DNA from: Mesorhizobium metallidurans STM 2683
Lineage (GTDB): Bacteria > Pseudomonadota > Alphaproteobacteria > Rhizobiales > Rhizobiaceae
Assembly: GCF_000350085.1 (NCBI RefSeq)
Contig: NZ_CAUM01000150.1
Location: 62,001 to 126,000, forward strand
Length of the DNA stretch: 64,000 bases
Reading direction: 5' to 3'
The notes under the pieces were generated by a model. The model saw only the letters and a list, made by a program, of their open reading frames with translations, was not told the origin of the DNA and made no database searches. The translations under genes were made by a program, and so were the position numbers. Below, piece after piece: positions 26,703-36,230 of this stretch; positions within the stretch are counted from its first letter, which is position 1; each line of letters starts with the position of its first letter.

Positions 26703-29676
26703 GCTGGCGCCCTCCTTCCGGATCGTAGAAGACGGGATTGCAGAGTTCGACATCATAGTCCTCGCCGCGCAGCGGATCATGCGCATGGACGATCTCGCCG
26801 ATGCGTTCGCGGCCGCGTTCGACCAGCCCGAGCCCGATCCACTGGTCGAGCATCGGCGAGAAACAGACGGAGGTAACGTAGCCCTGGTCGTTGCCCGGAC
26901 CGGGAATCTCACCCTTCGGAATGATATGCGCGCCGGAGCGCAGGCGGCTTGCCTTGTCCGTCGGCTTGATGCCGACGACGACCTGCCGATCCGCTGCCAC
27001 CAGCGCCTCGCGCCCGGCCATGACGCGGCCGATGAAATCCTTCTTGGTCGACATCATCTTGCCCAAGCCGAGATCGGCTGCGGTTGTGGTGCCGCTCAAT
27101 TCCGGCCCGGCGACATGGCCCTTTTCGATGCGCATCACGCCGAGCGCTTCGGTGCCGTAGGGCGTCACCCCAAATTGTTTGCCGGCCTGCATCAGATTTC
27201 GGACCAGCGCGTCGCCATGGCGGGCCGGCACGGAAATCTCGAACGCCATCTCGCCGGAGAAGGAGATGCGAAACAGCCGCGCCTTGATGCCGCCGCGCAG
27301 CGCCACTTCGCGCGCGCCCATGAAGGGAAAGCCTTCGTTCGACAGATCCTCGGCCGGATCGACCATCTCCCGGAGCAGATCACGCGTCTTGGGTCCGGCG
27401 ATCGAGAACTGCGCCCATTGGTCGGAGACCGATGTGAGCTGTACGTCGAGTTCAGGGAACAGCACCTGGCGGCAGAATTCGAGATGCTGCATCACCGGCC
27501 CGGCCTTGGCGGTGGTAGTGGTCAGGAAATAATGGTCCTCGGCCAGCCGCGACGTGGTGCCGTCGTCATAGACCATGCCGTCCTCGCGCAGCATCAGCCC
27601 GTAGCGGGCCTTGCCGACAGCGAGATTTGAGAAGGTGTTGATGTAGACGCGGTCGAGGAAGGCGCCGGCATCGGGACCGTGCACATCGATCTTGCCGAGC
27701 GTCGAGACGTCGCAGAAGCCGACGCCGCCACGCACCGCCTTGACCTCGCGGGTGACGGATTCCAGCCAGTCCTTCTCGCCGGCGCGCGGATACCACTGCG
27801 CGCGCTTCCAGAGGCCGGTGTCGACGAAGATCGCGCCCTGTTCGGCCGCCCAGTGATGCGACGGCGTCAGCCGGGTCGCATGGAAATTTTCGTCGCGGTG
27901 ATGGCCGGCGAAGGCGCCGATGGCAACCGGCACAAAGGGCGGCCGGTAGATCGTCGTGCCGGTCTCGGGAATGGATTTACCTGACACGGCAGCCATGATG
28001 GCGAGGCCGGCGACGTTCGAGGTCTTGCCCTGGTCGGTTGCCATGCCGAGTGTCGTGTAGCGCTTCAGATGCTCGACCGATTCAAAACCCTCGCGATGCG
28101 CCAGCTCGATGTCGGAAGCGGTGACATCGTGCTGCTGGTCGACAAAGGCCTTGCCCTTGCCGACGACATGCCAGAGCGGCGTGAGCGAGAACGCCTCATC
28201 CTCGGCGACAGGCGCCGAGCCTGCCTTGCCGCTGCGCCCGGCATCCCGCGCCGCTTGCGCGCCTGCGGCAAAGCCTTCGCGCAGGCAGGCGCCGAGGCTG
28301 AAGGCGCCGTTGGCGGCACCCGCCGCAACCATGCCCGGCGGAGCGCCATCCGGCACGAAGGCCGCGATATCTTCCTGCCATTTCGGCCGGCCGCGATGGT
28401 AGGAGGTCAGCCCGACCGCCGGGTTCCAGCCGCCCGAGACGGCGAGCCCGTCGGCCTCGACTTCAGCGCGTGCGCCACCCGTCAGCGACACCGCGATCCT
28501 CCTGACGCCGTCCTTGCCGCCATCGACTGCGCTGACCGAACCGTTCAGCACGGGGAAACCGCTTTTCGAGGCGAGCGAGCGGTGAGCAGGGGATACATCA
28601 GGCCGTGCATCGACGACCGCCGCGATCTGCAATCCCGCGCCAAGCGCGGTTTCGACCGTGCGCCAGCCATCCTCATTATTGGTGAACAGCGCGGCGCGTT
28701 TTGCCGGCGTTGCCGCATAGCGCTCGAGATAGGTCCGCATTCCGGACGCCATCATCACGCCGGGCGTGTCGTTGCCGGCAAAGACGATCGGCCGTTCGAT
28801 GGCTCCGGCGGCGACCACGCAGCGCTTGGCCACGATCCGCCACAGCCGCTGACGCACCTGGTGTTCCGGCGGCGAGGGCAGGTGGTCGTTGACGCGCTCC
28901 AGCGCGCCATAGGTGCCGCCGTCATAGACACCGAACAGCGTCGTGCGGGTCATGATGCGGACGTCGGGGAGTGCCGCAAGTTCCGCCAGCGTGCGCGAAA
29001 TCCATTCGGCCGCCGGCATGCCGTCGATAGTGCCGCCATCCGACAGCAGCCGCCCGCCAAGCGCAAAATCCTCCTCGCACAGGATGACGCGGGCGCCGAA
29101 GCGGCCGGCGGCAAGTGCGGCCGCCAGTCCGGCCGGGCCGGAGCCGGCGATCAGCACATCGCAATGCGCCCAGGCCTTGTCGTAATGGTCGGGGTCGGCA
29201 ACACCGGCGGCGCGGCCTAGACCGGCGGCGCGGCGGATAGCCGGCTCATAGATCGCTTCCCAGAATTTCGCCGGCCACATGAAGGTCTTGTAGTAGAAGC
29301 CGGCGACGAAGATCGGAGCGAACAGCTGGTTGACCGCCATCAGGTCGTGACGCAGCGAAGGCCAGCGGTTTTGGCTGGCGGCTTCCAATCCTTCATAGAG
29401 TTCCGCCGTGGTCGCTTTGGTGTTCGGCTCGCGCCGCGCGCCTGTCCGCAATTCAACCAGTGCGTTGGGTTCTTCCGAACCTGCGGTCAGGATACCGCGC
29501 GGGCGATGATATTTGAACGAGCGGCCGACCAGCTTGACGCCATTGGCGACGAGCGCCGAAGCCAGTGTGTCGCCCTGGAAGCCGGAAAAAGTCTTGCCGT
29601 CGAAACGGAAATTCAGCGACGCCGAGCGGTCGATGAGGCCGCCGGATGGGAGGCGATGGGATTGGTTGGAACTCAC
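26695..29676 (-). CDS. mgdC: N-methylglutamate dehydrogenase, alpha-type subunit
   Basis: A 993-residue SoxA-type subunit. The N-terminal part is a 2Fe-2S-like fold, followed by an NAD/FAD-binding Rossmann domain (CDVLIAGSGPAGLAAALAAG near 170). The C-terminal about 380 residues form a GcvT domain that binds tetrahydrofolate and accepts the methylene group. It resembles sarcosine oxidase alpha; assignment to N-methylglutamate dehydrogenase rests on the adjacent gmaS and mgsABC. A 253-bp gap containing a palindromic repeat separates it from mgdB. Confidence 0.88.
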   Translation of the reverse strand: MSSNQSHRLPSGGLIDRSASLNFRFDGKTFSGFQGDTLASALVANGVKLVGRSFKYHRPRGILTAGSEEPNALVELRTGARREPNTKATTAELYEGLEAASQNRWPSLRHDLMAVNQLFAPIFVAGFYYKTFMWPAKFWEAIYEPAIRRAAGLGRAAGVADPDHYDKAWAHCDVLIAGSGPAGLAAALAAGRFGARVILCEEDFALGGRLLSDGGTIDGMPAAEWISRTLAELAALPDVRIMTRTTLFGVYDGGTYGALERVNDHLPSPPEHQVRQRLWRIVAKRCVVAAGAIERPIVFAGNDTPGVMMASGMRTYLERYAATPAKRAALFTNNEDGWRTVETALGAGLQIAAVVDARPDVSPAHRSLASKSGFPVLNGSVSAVDGGKDGVRRIAVSLTGGARAEVEADGLAVSGGWNPAVGLTSYHRGRPKWQEDIAAFVPDGAPPGMVAAGAANGAFSLGACLREGFAAGAQAARDAGRSGKAGSAPVAEDEAFSLTPLWHVVGKGKAFVDQQHDVTASDIELAHREGFESVEHLKRYTTLGMATDQGKTSNVAGLAIMAAVSGKSIPETGTTIYRPPFVPVAIGAFAGHHRDENFHATRLTPSHHWAAEQGAIFVDTGLWKRAQWYPRAGEKDWLESVTREVKAVRGGVGFCDVSTLGKIDVHGPDAGAFLDRVYINTFSNLAVGKARYGLMLREDGMVYDDGTTSRLAEDHYFLTTTTAKAGPVMQHLEFCRQVLFPELDVQLTSVSDQWAQFSIAGPKTRDLLREMVDPAEDLSNEGFPFMGAREVALRGGIKARLFRISFSGEMAFEISVPARHGDALVRNLMQAGKQFGVTPYGTEALGVMRIEKGHVAGPELSGTTTAADLGLGKMMSTKKDFIGRVMAGREALVAADRQVVVGIKPTDKASRLRSGAHIIPKGEIPGPGNDQGYVTSVCFSPMLDQWIGLGLVERGRERIGEIVHAHDPLRGEDYDVELCNPVFYDPEGGRQRG

Positions 29677-29720
29677 GATTGCCGGCCTTCCGTGAGTTCG
29701 ATGAAATGCGAGACGGTTAC

Positions 29721-29909
29721 GCTGCCCCTCATCGCCCTGCCCGTCCTCCGCAGCAGCTGCGCTGCAGCTGCGGAGGGTGGACCGGGCACTTCTCCCCGTA
29801 TAGTGACGGGGAGAAGGACGCCTTCAGGAAGCGCGCCGAGGTTGCGGCCAGCGCCCCTCTCCCCGTCACTATACGGGGAGAGGATGCCGGCAGGCAGGTG
29901 AGGGGCAGC
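29721..29909. repeat. RIME-like palindromic element inside the mgd operon
   Basis: Outer arms GCTGCCCCTC (29721-29730) and GAGGGGCAGC (29900-29909) enclose two internal stem-loops built on CTCCCCGTATAGTGACGGGG and its inverted copy near 29857-29882. The element fills the gap between mgdB and mgdC, where other junctions in the operon are only 4-36 bp. It may act on mRNA stability or relative expression. Confidence 0.8.
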
Positions 29910-29929
29910 GCTGACCTGGACAGGAATAT

Positions 29930-30205
29930 TCATTTCGCAACCTGCCTCGCCCCAGCACCCGTCGCCGGCTCGACCGAAGAAATCTCATGCGTCAGCGTGT
30001 TGCGGTCGATCTTCAGCCAGGTCCGGCAGCCGCCGCCATGATACCAGTGCTCGCTCATCACGCCGGCGATGTTGTCGCGCAGATAGACATAGTCATAGAC
30101 GGCATCTTCGCCGGCATCCGCCGCCGGGCGTCGCGGCTTGGCGTCGCCGAGATAGGTGAACTCGCCGAGTTCTCGTTCGCCGCAGAAAGGACAGACAATA
30201 CGCAT
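29930..30205 (-). CDS. mgdB: N-methylglutamate dehydrogenase, delta-type zinc subunit
   Basis: A 91-residue SoxD-type subunit from the ATG at 30205 (MRIVCPFCGERELGEFTYLG). CPFC near the N-terminus and the later HWYHGGGC provide the zinc ligands known for sarcosine oxidase delta. A longer in-frame ATG at 30259 lies within mgdA and is unlikely. It is 16 bp downstream of mgdA. The small size is normal for the subunit. Confidence 0.88.
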   Translation of the reverse strand: MRIVCPFCGERELGEFTYLGDAKPRRPAADAGEDAVYDYVYLRDNIAGVMSEHWYHGGGCRTWLKIDRNTLTHEISSVEPATGAGARQVAK

Positions 30206-30221
30206 GATTTCCCGGCCGTCC

Positions 30222-31475
30222 TCAGTGCAGGTTCGGTTGGGCGCCGACGCCCTTTTCATCGATCATCGCGCCGCGCCGGAATCGGTCGAGGCGGAACCTT
30301 GCGGCTTCCTCGTGCGATTCATCGCGCGCCAGAAGATGGGCAAAGACAAAGCCGGAGCCCGGCGTCGCCTTGAAGCCGCCATAGCACCAGCCGGCGTTGA
30401 GGTAGAGCCCGTCCACCGGCGTCTTGTCGATGATCGGCGTGCCGTCCATCGACATGTCCATGACGCCGCCCCACTGGCGCAGCAGCCGCACACGGCCGAT
30501 CATCGGCATCAGCGCCATGCCGCCCTCGCAGACATCCTCCATCACAGGCATGTTGCCGCGCTGGGCATAGGAATTGTAGCCGTCTATGTCGCCGCCGAAG
30601 ACCAGCCCGCCCTTGTCGGACTGGCTGACGTAGAAATGGCCGGCGCCAAAGGTCATGACGTTGGGCAAAAGCGGCTTGATCGCCTCGGAGACAAAGGCCT
30701 GCAGCACATGGCTTTCGATCGGCAGGCGCAGTCCCGCCATCGAGGCGACGCGCGATGAACTGCCGGCGACGGCCATGCCGACCTTGCCGGCGCCGATCCT
30801 GCCGCGCGATGTCTCGACGCCGGTCACCTTGCCATTGGCATCTCTGACAAAACCGGTGACCTCGCAGTTCTGGATGATGTCGACGCCGAGCGCGCTCGCC
30901 GCATGGGCATAGCCCCAGACCACGGCGTCATGCCGCGCCGTGCCGCCGCGCCGCTGCAGCAGCCCGCCCTGCACGGGGAAGCGCGCATTGTCGAAGTTCA
31001 GGAACGGCATCATCTTCTTGACCGCGGCAAGGTCAAGCAGCTCCGCATCGATGCCGTTGATGCGCATCGTATTGCCGCGCCTGGCATAGGCGTCGCGCTG
31101 CGCGTCGGAATGATAGAGGTTGATGACGCCGCGCTGGCTGACCATGGTGTTGTAGTTGAGGTCCTGCTCCATCCGTTCCCACAGCTTCATCGACAGCTCG
31201 TAGAAACCGGTATTGCCGGGCAGCCCGTAATTGGAGCGGATGATGGTGGTGTTGCGGCCGGCATTGCCGGAGCCGATCCAGCCCTTTTCCAGCACCGCGA
31301 CATTCCTGATGCCGTATTCGCTGGCGAGGAACCATGCCGTCGCCAGGCCATGGCCGCCGCCGCCGATGATCACCACGTCGTAGTGGCTCTTCGGGCTGGC
31401 GTCGCGCCAGGTGCGCTGCCAGTTCTTGTGGCCGGAAAATGCCGCCCGGGCGAGGGAGAAGATCGAGTATTTCAT
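30222..31475 (-). CDS. mgdA: N-methylglutamate dehydrogenase, beta-type FAD subunit
   Basis: A 417-residue SoxB-type flavoprotein that carries the amine oxidation site. The dinucleotide motif YDVVIIGGGGHGLATAWFLA is at about 32-51, followed by GWIGSGNAGRNTTIIRSNYG, as in beta subunits. The C-terminal GAGHFYVSQ and WCYGGFKATP segments are also typical. It lies 36 bp after gmaS. By sequence alone it could be called sarcosine oxidase; the gmaS-mgs context favours N-methylglutamate. Confidence 0.9.
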   Translation of the reverse strand: MKYSIFSLARAAFSGHKNWQRTWRDASPKSHYDVVIIGGGGHGLATAWFLASEYGIRNVAVLEKGWIGSGNAGRNTTIIRSNYGLPGNTGFYELSMKLWERMEQDLNYNTMVSQRGVINLYHSDAQRDAYARRGNTMRINGIDAELLDLAAVKKMMPFLNFDNARFPVQGGLLQRRGGTARHDAVVWGYAHAASALGVDIIQNCEVTGFVRDANGKVTGVETSRGRIGAGKVGMAVAGSSSRVASMAGLRLPIESHVLQAFVSEAIKPLLPNVMTFGAGHFYVSQSDKGGLVFGGDIDGYNSYAQRGNMPVMEDVCEGGMALMPMIGRVRLLRQWGGVMDMSMDGTPIIDKTPVDGLYLNAGWCYGGFKATPGSGFVFAHLLARDESHEEAARFRLDRFRRGAMIDEKGVGAQPNLH

Positions 31476-31511
31476 GAACCTGTTTCGCGCCGGGCGTGCA
31501 ACAATTCCGGA

Positions 31512-32819
31512 TCAGATGTCGAGCGTGTGGTCGCGCTCCCACTGGGTGAAGTGGGAAGCATAGGAATTCCATTCCTGGTGCTTCAGCTTTAGATAGGCCG
31601 ACGAGAATTCCTCACCCAGCGCCGCCTTGAGCGATTTGTCGTTGTCAAACTCGCGCAATGCGTCGAGCAGGTTGAGCGGCAGCTTCGGCGCCCCTTCGAC
31701 CGTATGGCCGAACTGGTACATGTCGATGTCGTAGCGCCGGCCGGGATCGGCCTTCGAGCGGACGCCGTCGAGGCCGGCGGCGATGATGACGGCCTGCAGC
31801 AGATAGGGGTTTGCCGCGCCGTCCGGCAGGCGCAACTCGAAGCGGCCGGGGCCGGGCACGCGCACCATGTGGGTGCGGTTGTTGCCGGTCCAGGTCACCG
31901 TGTTCGGCGCCCAGGTGGCGCCGGAGATGGTGCGCGGCGCGTTGATGCGCTTGTAAGAATTCACCGTCGGGTTGGTGATGGCGGCAAGCGCGGAGGCATG
32001 TTTCATGATGCCGCCGAGGAAATTCCGGCCCTTGGCCGACAGGCCGAGTTCCATCGCATTGTCGGCAAAGACATTGGTCTTGCCGTCTTTGTCCCACACC
32101 GAGATATGCGCATGGCAGCCATTGCCGGTCAGGCCCTGGAACGGTTTCGGCATGAAGGTTGCGCGCAGGCCGTGCTTTTCGGCAACCGACTTCACCATGA
32201 ATTTAAAGAAGGAATGCTTGTCGGCGGTCGCCAGCGCATCATCGAAGGCCCAGTTCATCTCGAACTGGCCGTTGGCGTCCTCATGGTCGTTCTGGTAGGC
32301 GCCCCAGCCGAGCGCCAGCATGTGGTCGCAGATCTCGGCGATGACGTCATAGCGGCGCATCACCGCCTGCTGGTCGTAGCAGGGCTTCGACGCGGTATCG
32401 TATTCGTCGGAAATCGTCTTGCCGTCCGGCGAGATCAGGAAGAATTCGGCCTCGACGCCGGTCTTGATGTGCATGCCGTCGCCAGCCGCCTCGGCAATCA
32501 GCCGCTTCAGCGTGTTGCGCGGCGCCTGCTCGACCGATTTGTCGTCCATGATGCAGTTGGCGGCGACCCAGGCGACTTCGGGCTTCCAAGGCAACTGGAT
32601 CACCGAGGCCGGATCCGGCACCGCCAGCATGTCGGGATGCGCCGGCGTCAGGTCGAGCCAGGTGGCAAAGCCGGCAAAGCCGGCACCGTCCCGCTGCATG
32701 TCGGGGATCGCCTGCGCTGGCACCAGCTTGGCGCGCTGCCCACCGAACAGGTCGGTGTAGGATATCATGAAATATTTGACGCCCTTCTCCTTGGCGAAGG
32801 CGGCGAGATCGTTCCCCAT
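31512..32819 (-). CDS. gmaS: Gamma-glutamylmethylamide synthetase
   Basis: A 435-residue glutamine-synthetase-family enzyme, exactly the size expected for GmaS (EC 6.3.4.12), which joins methylamine to glutamate using ATP. Catalytic-domain motifs include NGCHAHISVWDKDG and GRFELRLPDGAANPYLLQA. The start ATG at 32819 (MGNDLAAFAKEKGVKYFMIS) is chosen because homology starts there. It lies between mgsC (34-bp gap) and mgdA (36-bp gap), which makes GmaS far more likely than a plain type III glutamine synthetase. Confidence 0.92.
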   Translation of the reverse strand: MGNDLAAFAKEKGVKYFMISYTDLFGGQRAKLVPAQAIPDMQRDGAGFAGFATWLDLTPAHPDMLAVPDPASVIQLPWKPEVAWVAANCIMDDKSVEQAPRNTLKRLIAEAAGDGMHIKTGVEAEFFLISPDGKTISDEYDTASKPCYDQQAVMRRYDVIAEICDHMLALGWGAYQNDHEDANGQFEMNWAFDDALATADKHSFFKFMVKSVAEKHGLRATFMPKPFQGLTGNGCHAHISVWDKDGKTNVFADNAMELGLSAKGRNFLGGIMKHASALAAITNPTVNSYKRINAPRTISGATWAPNTVTWTGNNRTHMVRVPGPGRFELRLPDGAANPYLLQAVIIAAGLDGVRSKADPGRRYDIDMYQFGHTVEGAPKLPLNLLDALREFDNDKSLKAALGEEFSSAYLKLKHQEWNSYASHFTQWERDHTLDI

Positions 32820-32853
32820 TATAGTTCCTCGCTTACTGGCATTTTGGTTTGTC

Positions 32854-34182
32854 TTAGAAGCCGTTCTTGCCCGGTATCCAGTTGGTGCCGGCCAGCGGCA
32901 CACCGGCCATGGCGGCGGCTTCGATCGTCAGGGCGACAAGATCCTCCGGCTCGAGATTGTGCAGGCTGTTCTTGCCGCAGGCGCGGGCGATTGTCTGAGC
33001 CTCAAGTGTCATCACCTTAAGATAATTCGCCAGCCTTCGTCCGGCCGCAATCGGATCGACCCGTTTCATTAGCTCGGGATCCTGCGTGGTGATGCCGGCC
33101 GGGTCGCGTCCTTCATGCCAGTCGTCATAGGCGCCGGCGGTGGTGCCGAGTTCGTTGTATTCCGCTTCCCAGCGCGGGTCGTTGTCGCCGAGCGCGACAA
33201 GCGCTGCCGTGCCGATCGACACCGCGTCGACGCCGAGCGCCAGCGCCTTGGCGACGTCGGCGCCGTTGCGGATACCGCCGGAGACGATCAGCTGCACCTT
33301 CCGGTGCATGCCGAGATCCTGCAGCGCCTGCACCGCCGGCCTGATACAGGCAAGCGTCGGCTGGCCGACATTTTCGATGAACACTTCCTGAGTTGCGGCG
33401 GTGCCGCCCTGCATGCCGTCGACGACGACAACATCGGCGCCCGATTTCACCGCAAGCGCGGTGTCGTAATAGGGCCGCGCGCCGCCGACCTTGACGTAGA
33501 TCGGCTTTTCCCAGTCGGTGATCTCGCGCAGTTCGAGGATCTTGATCTCGAGGTCGTCCGGCCCCGTCCAGTCGGGGTGGCGCGAGGCCGAGCGCTGGTC
33601 GATGCCTTTCGGCAGCGTGCGCATTTCGGCGACGCGGTCGGAGATTTTCTGGCCGAGCAGCATGCCGCCGCCGCCGGGCTTGGCGCCCTGGCCGACCACC
33701 ACCTCGATCGCATCGGCGCGGCGCAAATCGCGCGGGTTCATGCCATAGCGCGACGGCAGATATTGGTAGACCAGCATCTTGGAATGGCCGCGCTCTTCCT
33801 CGGTCATGCCGCCGTCGCCGGTGGTGGTCGAGGTGCCCGAGAGCGTCGCGCCACGGCCGAGCGCTTCCTTGGCCGGGCCGGACAGCGAGCCGAAGCTCAT
33901 GCCGGCAATGGTGATCGGGATTTTCAATTCGATCGGTTTTTTCGCATAGCGCGAACCGAGCACGACGCTGGTGTCGCAGCGCTCGCGATAGCCTTCGAGC
34001 GGGTAGCGCGAGATCGAAGCGCCGAGGAACAGAAGGTCGTCGAAATGCGGCAGCTTGCGCTTGGCGCCGGCGCCCCTGATATCATAGATGCCGGTCGCCG
34101 CGGCGCGGCGGATCTCGGAAAGCGTGTAGTCGTCGAAGGTCGCGGATTTGCGCGGCGTCGTCGGCGGGTTGCGATAAGTCAT
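32854..34182 (-). CDS. mgsC: N-methylglutamate synthase, FMN/iron-sulfur subunit (GltB-central-domain-like)
   Basis: A 442-residue protein matching the FMN-binding domain of glutamate synthase large subunit. Key parts are ITIAGMSFGSLSGPAKEALG, GQGAKPGGGGMLLGQKI, the barrel strand KVGGARPYYDTALAVKSGAD and GGIRNGADVAKALALGVDAV. With MgsA and MgsB it transfers the methylamino group of gamma-glutamylmethylamide to form N-methylglutamate. Spacing to mgsB is 6 bp. Confidence 0.92.
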   Translation of the reverse strand: MTYRNPPTTPRKSATFDDYTLSEIRRAAATGIYDIRGAGAKRKLPHFDDLLFLGASISRYPLEGYRERCDTSVVLGSRYAKKPIELKIPITIAGMSFGSLSGPAKEALGRGATLSGTSTTTGDGGMTEEERGHSKMLVYQYLPSRYGMNPRDLRRADAIEVVVGQGAKPGGGGMLLGQKISDRVAEMRTLPKGIDQRSASRHPDWTGPDDLEIKILELREITDWEKPIYVKVGGARPYYDTALAVKSGADVVVVDGMQGGTAATQEVFIENVGQPTLACIRPAVQALQDLGMHRKVQLIVSGGIRNGADVAKALALGVDAVSIGTAALVALGDNDPRWEAEYNELGTTAGAYDDWHEGRDPAGITTQDPELMKRVDPIAAGRRLANYLKVMTLEAQTIARACGKNSLHNLEPEDLVALTIEAAAMAGVPLAGTNWIPGKNGF

Positions 34183-34188
34183 TTTGCC

Positions 34189-34920
34189 TCAATATGCGTC
34201 GGCATTGTCGATATTGAAATTGTAGAGCGTGCGCGCCGAGCCGTAGCGCTTGAACTCAGCCGGCTTGACGCCGGTCACGCCGGCGCGGTCGAGCAAACCC
34301 TGCAGCAGTTCCAAATGTTCTGCCCGCATCTCCTTGGCGATGCAGTCGGCGCCAAGGCTGTCGACCTTGCCGCGCACGAACAGCCGCGCCTCGTAGATGG
34401 AATCGCCCAGCGCATCGCCGGCATCGCCCAGCACCACCAGATTGCCCGACTGCGCCATGAAGGCCGACATGTGGCCGATATTGCCGCGCACGACAATGTC
34501 GATGCCTTTCATCGAGATGCCGCAGCGCGACGAGGCATTGCCCTCGATGACCAGCAGCCCGCCGCGGCCGGTGGCGCCGGCATATTGGCTGGCGTCACCC
34601 TTGATGGTGATCGAGCCCGACATCATGTTCTCGCCGACGCCCGGCCCGGCCGAGCCGTGGACAGTAATCGCGGCGCCATCGTTCATGCCGCCGCAATAAT
34701 AGCCGACGCTGCCGCGCACATCGATGGTGACCGGCTGGTCGACGCCGACGGCGACGGAGTGGCTGCCTTTCGGGTTCAGCACCTCCCATGCCGTTTCGTT
34801 CGAGCCGGGCGTCAGCTTGTGAAGCGCCTGATTGAGCTCGCGCAGCGACATCGCGTCGAGGTCGAAGACCTGCGATGCATTATCGCGCGCTGCCGTCTTT
34901 GAAAGCTTGGTTGCCGGCAT
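34189..34920 (-). CDS. mgsB: N-methylglutamate synthase, GXGXG-domain subunit
   Basis: A 243-residue protein corresponding to the C-terminal beta-helix (GXGXG) domain of glutamate synthase. Regular repeats such as ITVHGSAGPGVGENMMSGSI and VVRGNIGHMSAFMAQSGNLV are visible. The ATG at 34920 starts MPATKLSKTAARDNASQVFD, 4 bp from the mgsA stop. It is a structural subunit of the MgsABC complex. Confidence 0.9.
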   Translation of the reverse strand: MPATKLSKTAARDNASQVFDLDAMSLRELNQALHKLTPGSNETAWEVLNPKGSHSVAVGVDQPVTIDVRGSVGYYCGGMNDGAAITVHGSAGPGVGENMMSGSITIKGDASQYAGATGRGGLLVIEGNASSRCGISMKGIDIVVRGNIGHMSAFMAQSGNLVVLGDAGDALGDSIYEARLFVRGKVDSLGADCIAKEMRAEHLELLQGLLDRAGVTGVKPAEFKRYGSARTLYNFNIDNADAY

Positions 34921-34924
34921 CAGC

Positions 34925-35821
34925 TCAATGCTCCCAGAAATAGACGGTCGCGGGCTCGGGTTCCCAGACCCTCGCATTGTCTATGCCGGGCAGTTTGGTG
35001 AGCGCGCGATATTCCGAACCGAAGGCGACATACTGGTCCGTCTCGGCCATCACCGCGGGCTTGCAGGCGATCGGATCGCGCACCACGCCGAAGCCGTTCT
35101 TGGTGCCGACGACGAAGGTGAAGAAGCCGTCGAGATCGCTGAGCGTGCCTTCCAGCGCCTCGCCGAGATTCTTGCCGTGCGCCATCTGCGAGGAGAGATA
35201 GGCGGCCGCCACTTCGGTGTCGTTCTCGGTCTCGAATGTCATGCCTTCGCGGACCAGCTCGCGCCGGACATTGTTGTGGTTGGAGAGCGAGCCATTGTGC
35301 ACCAGGCACTGGTCGGCGCCGGTCGAGAACGGATGCGCGCCCATCGTTGTGACAGCCGATTCGGTCGCCATGCGGGTATGGCCGATGCCGTGCGTGCCGG
35401 TCATGTGGCGGACGTCGAAACGCTCGACGACGGCTTCCGGCAGGCCGACTTCCTTGTAGATCTCCACCACGTCGCCGGCGCCCATGATGCGGATGTCGGG
35501 CCTCAGCGCCTGGATGGCCTCACGCGCCTCGTCGATCTTGTCGGGCTTGGTCCTGACAACCGCATGCGTCGACTTTACCGCCACGCTCACCGGCACGCCG
35601 ATGGCCTTGGCGAGCTCGGTATCGAGACCGCGGAAATCGCGTTCCGGCTTCGCCGACTGGACGGTGATCTTGGCCTCGTTGCCGGTCGGCGCGCCGTAGA
35701 TGGCGATGCCGGCGCTATCGGGACCGCGGTCGCTGAGCGAGATCAGCATCTCCGAAAGCATCGCGCCAAGCTTGGGCTCCAGCGCCTTGTCCTTCAAGAA
35801 AAGTCCGACGATTCCACACAT
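34925..35821 (-). CDS. mgsA: N-methylglutamate synthase, class II glutamine-amidotransferase subunit
   Basis: A 298-residue Ntn-hydrolase domain like that of GltB and PurF. The catalytic cysteine is Cys2 after Met removal (MCGIVGLFLKDKALEP), and SLSDRGPDSAGIAIYG and LVHNGSLSNHNNVRREL follow. It would release the methylamine group from gamma-glutamylmethylamide for transfer within MgsABC. GGGAGG precedes the ATG. It is the first recognisable gene of the mgs-gma-mgd-tdm stretch; two small membrane-protein genes lie just upstream. Confidence 0.93.
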   Translation of the reverse strand: MCGIVGLFLKDKALEPKLGAMLSEMLISLSDRGPDSAGIAIYGAPTGNEAKITVQSAKPERDFRGLDTELAKAIGVPVSVAVKSTHAVVRTKPDKIDEAREAIQALRPDIRIMGAGDVVEIYKEVGLPEAVVERFDVRHMTGTHGIGHTRMATESAVTTMGAHPFSTGADQCLVHNGSLSNHNNVRRELVREGMTFETENDTEVAAAYLSSQMAHGKNLGEALEGTLSDLDGFFTFVVGTKNGFGVVRDPIACKPAVMAETDQYVAFGSEYRALTKLPGIDNARVWEPEPATVYFWEH

Positions 35822-35906
35822 GTCAGCCTCCCGGCGTTTCTAGCTAAGAGATGATGTACCGAATGAGTGTTTGGAATTCAATCATATGAAAAAAATATTC
35901 CTCTAG

Positions 35907-36230
35907 TTACGTGTGCGGCTCAATGCCGCTGCTCGCGCTATCGCGGTCGCCGCGGACGCTGTGAACCCATTGCGCATAGCGGATGCGCGCCATCCTGTAG
36001 GCATCCAGGATCGACAAGGCATAGATCAGGAAGCCGCCGGCATGGCGGCCGATGAAGCTGGCATCGGGCGGTGCGATCCTGACCGTCACCCATGCCAGGA
36101 TCACCATGAAAAAAAGGAACCGCAAACCGCGCACCGGCAAGCCCAGAATGACATGCCCGCTCGCCGGCAAGACGATCGCCGCGGCGAGAACGAGGTACGG
36201 ATTTGCCGGCCGGACGCTGAAACTGGTCAT
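35907..36230 (-). CDS. Small hydrophobic membrane protein, function unknown
   Basis: I do not recognise this 107-residue protein. It has two or three predicted transmembrane helices (LVLAAAIVLPASGHVILG, GLRFLFFMVILAWVTVRI, GGFLIYALSILDAYRMARI). The P-x-x-GH-x-x-x-G pattern recalls small TM2-like membrane proteins. Its start overlaps the stop of the upstream 229-residue gene as ATGA, supporting both as real and co-translated. It lies 85 bp upstream of mgsA on the same strand and may be co-transcribed. Confidence 0.7.
   Translation of the reverse strand: MTSFSVRPANPYLVLAAAIVLPASGHVILGLPVRGLRFLFFMVILAWVTVRIAPPDASFIGRHAGGFLIYALSILDAYRMARIRYAQWVHSVRGDRDSASSGIEPHT

Noticed and set aside
29721..29909. 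CRISPR-like or mobile-element repeat
   Set aside because: The repeats are inverted stem-loops without regular spacers, terminal transposase gene or target duplication; they are intergenic palindromic elements.
26073..31475. Sarcosine oxidase soxBDAG
   Set aside because: The subunits are homologous to sarcosine oxidase, but gmaS and mgsABC directly upstream in the same run of genes favour N-methylglutamate dehydrogenase. Sarcosine activity is not excluded.
31512..32819. Ordinary glutamine synthetase
   Set aside because: Position between mgsC and mgdA and the 435-residue length fit gamma-glutamylmethylamide synthetase better.
33115..34902. A 595-residue open frame on the plus strand
   Set aside because: It is antisense to mgsC and mgsB, which are unmistakable; no domain could be seen in it.
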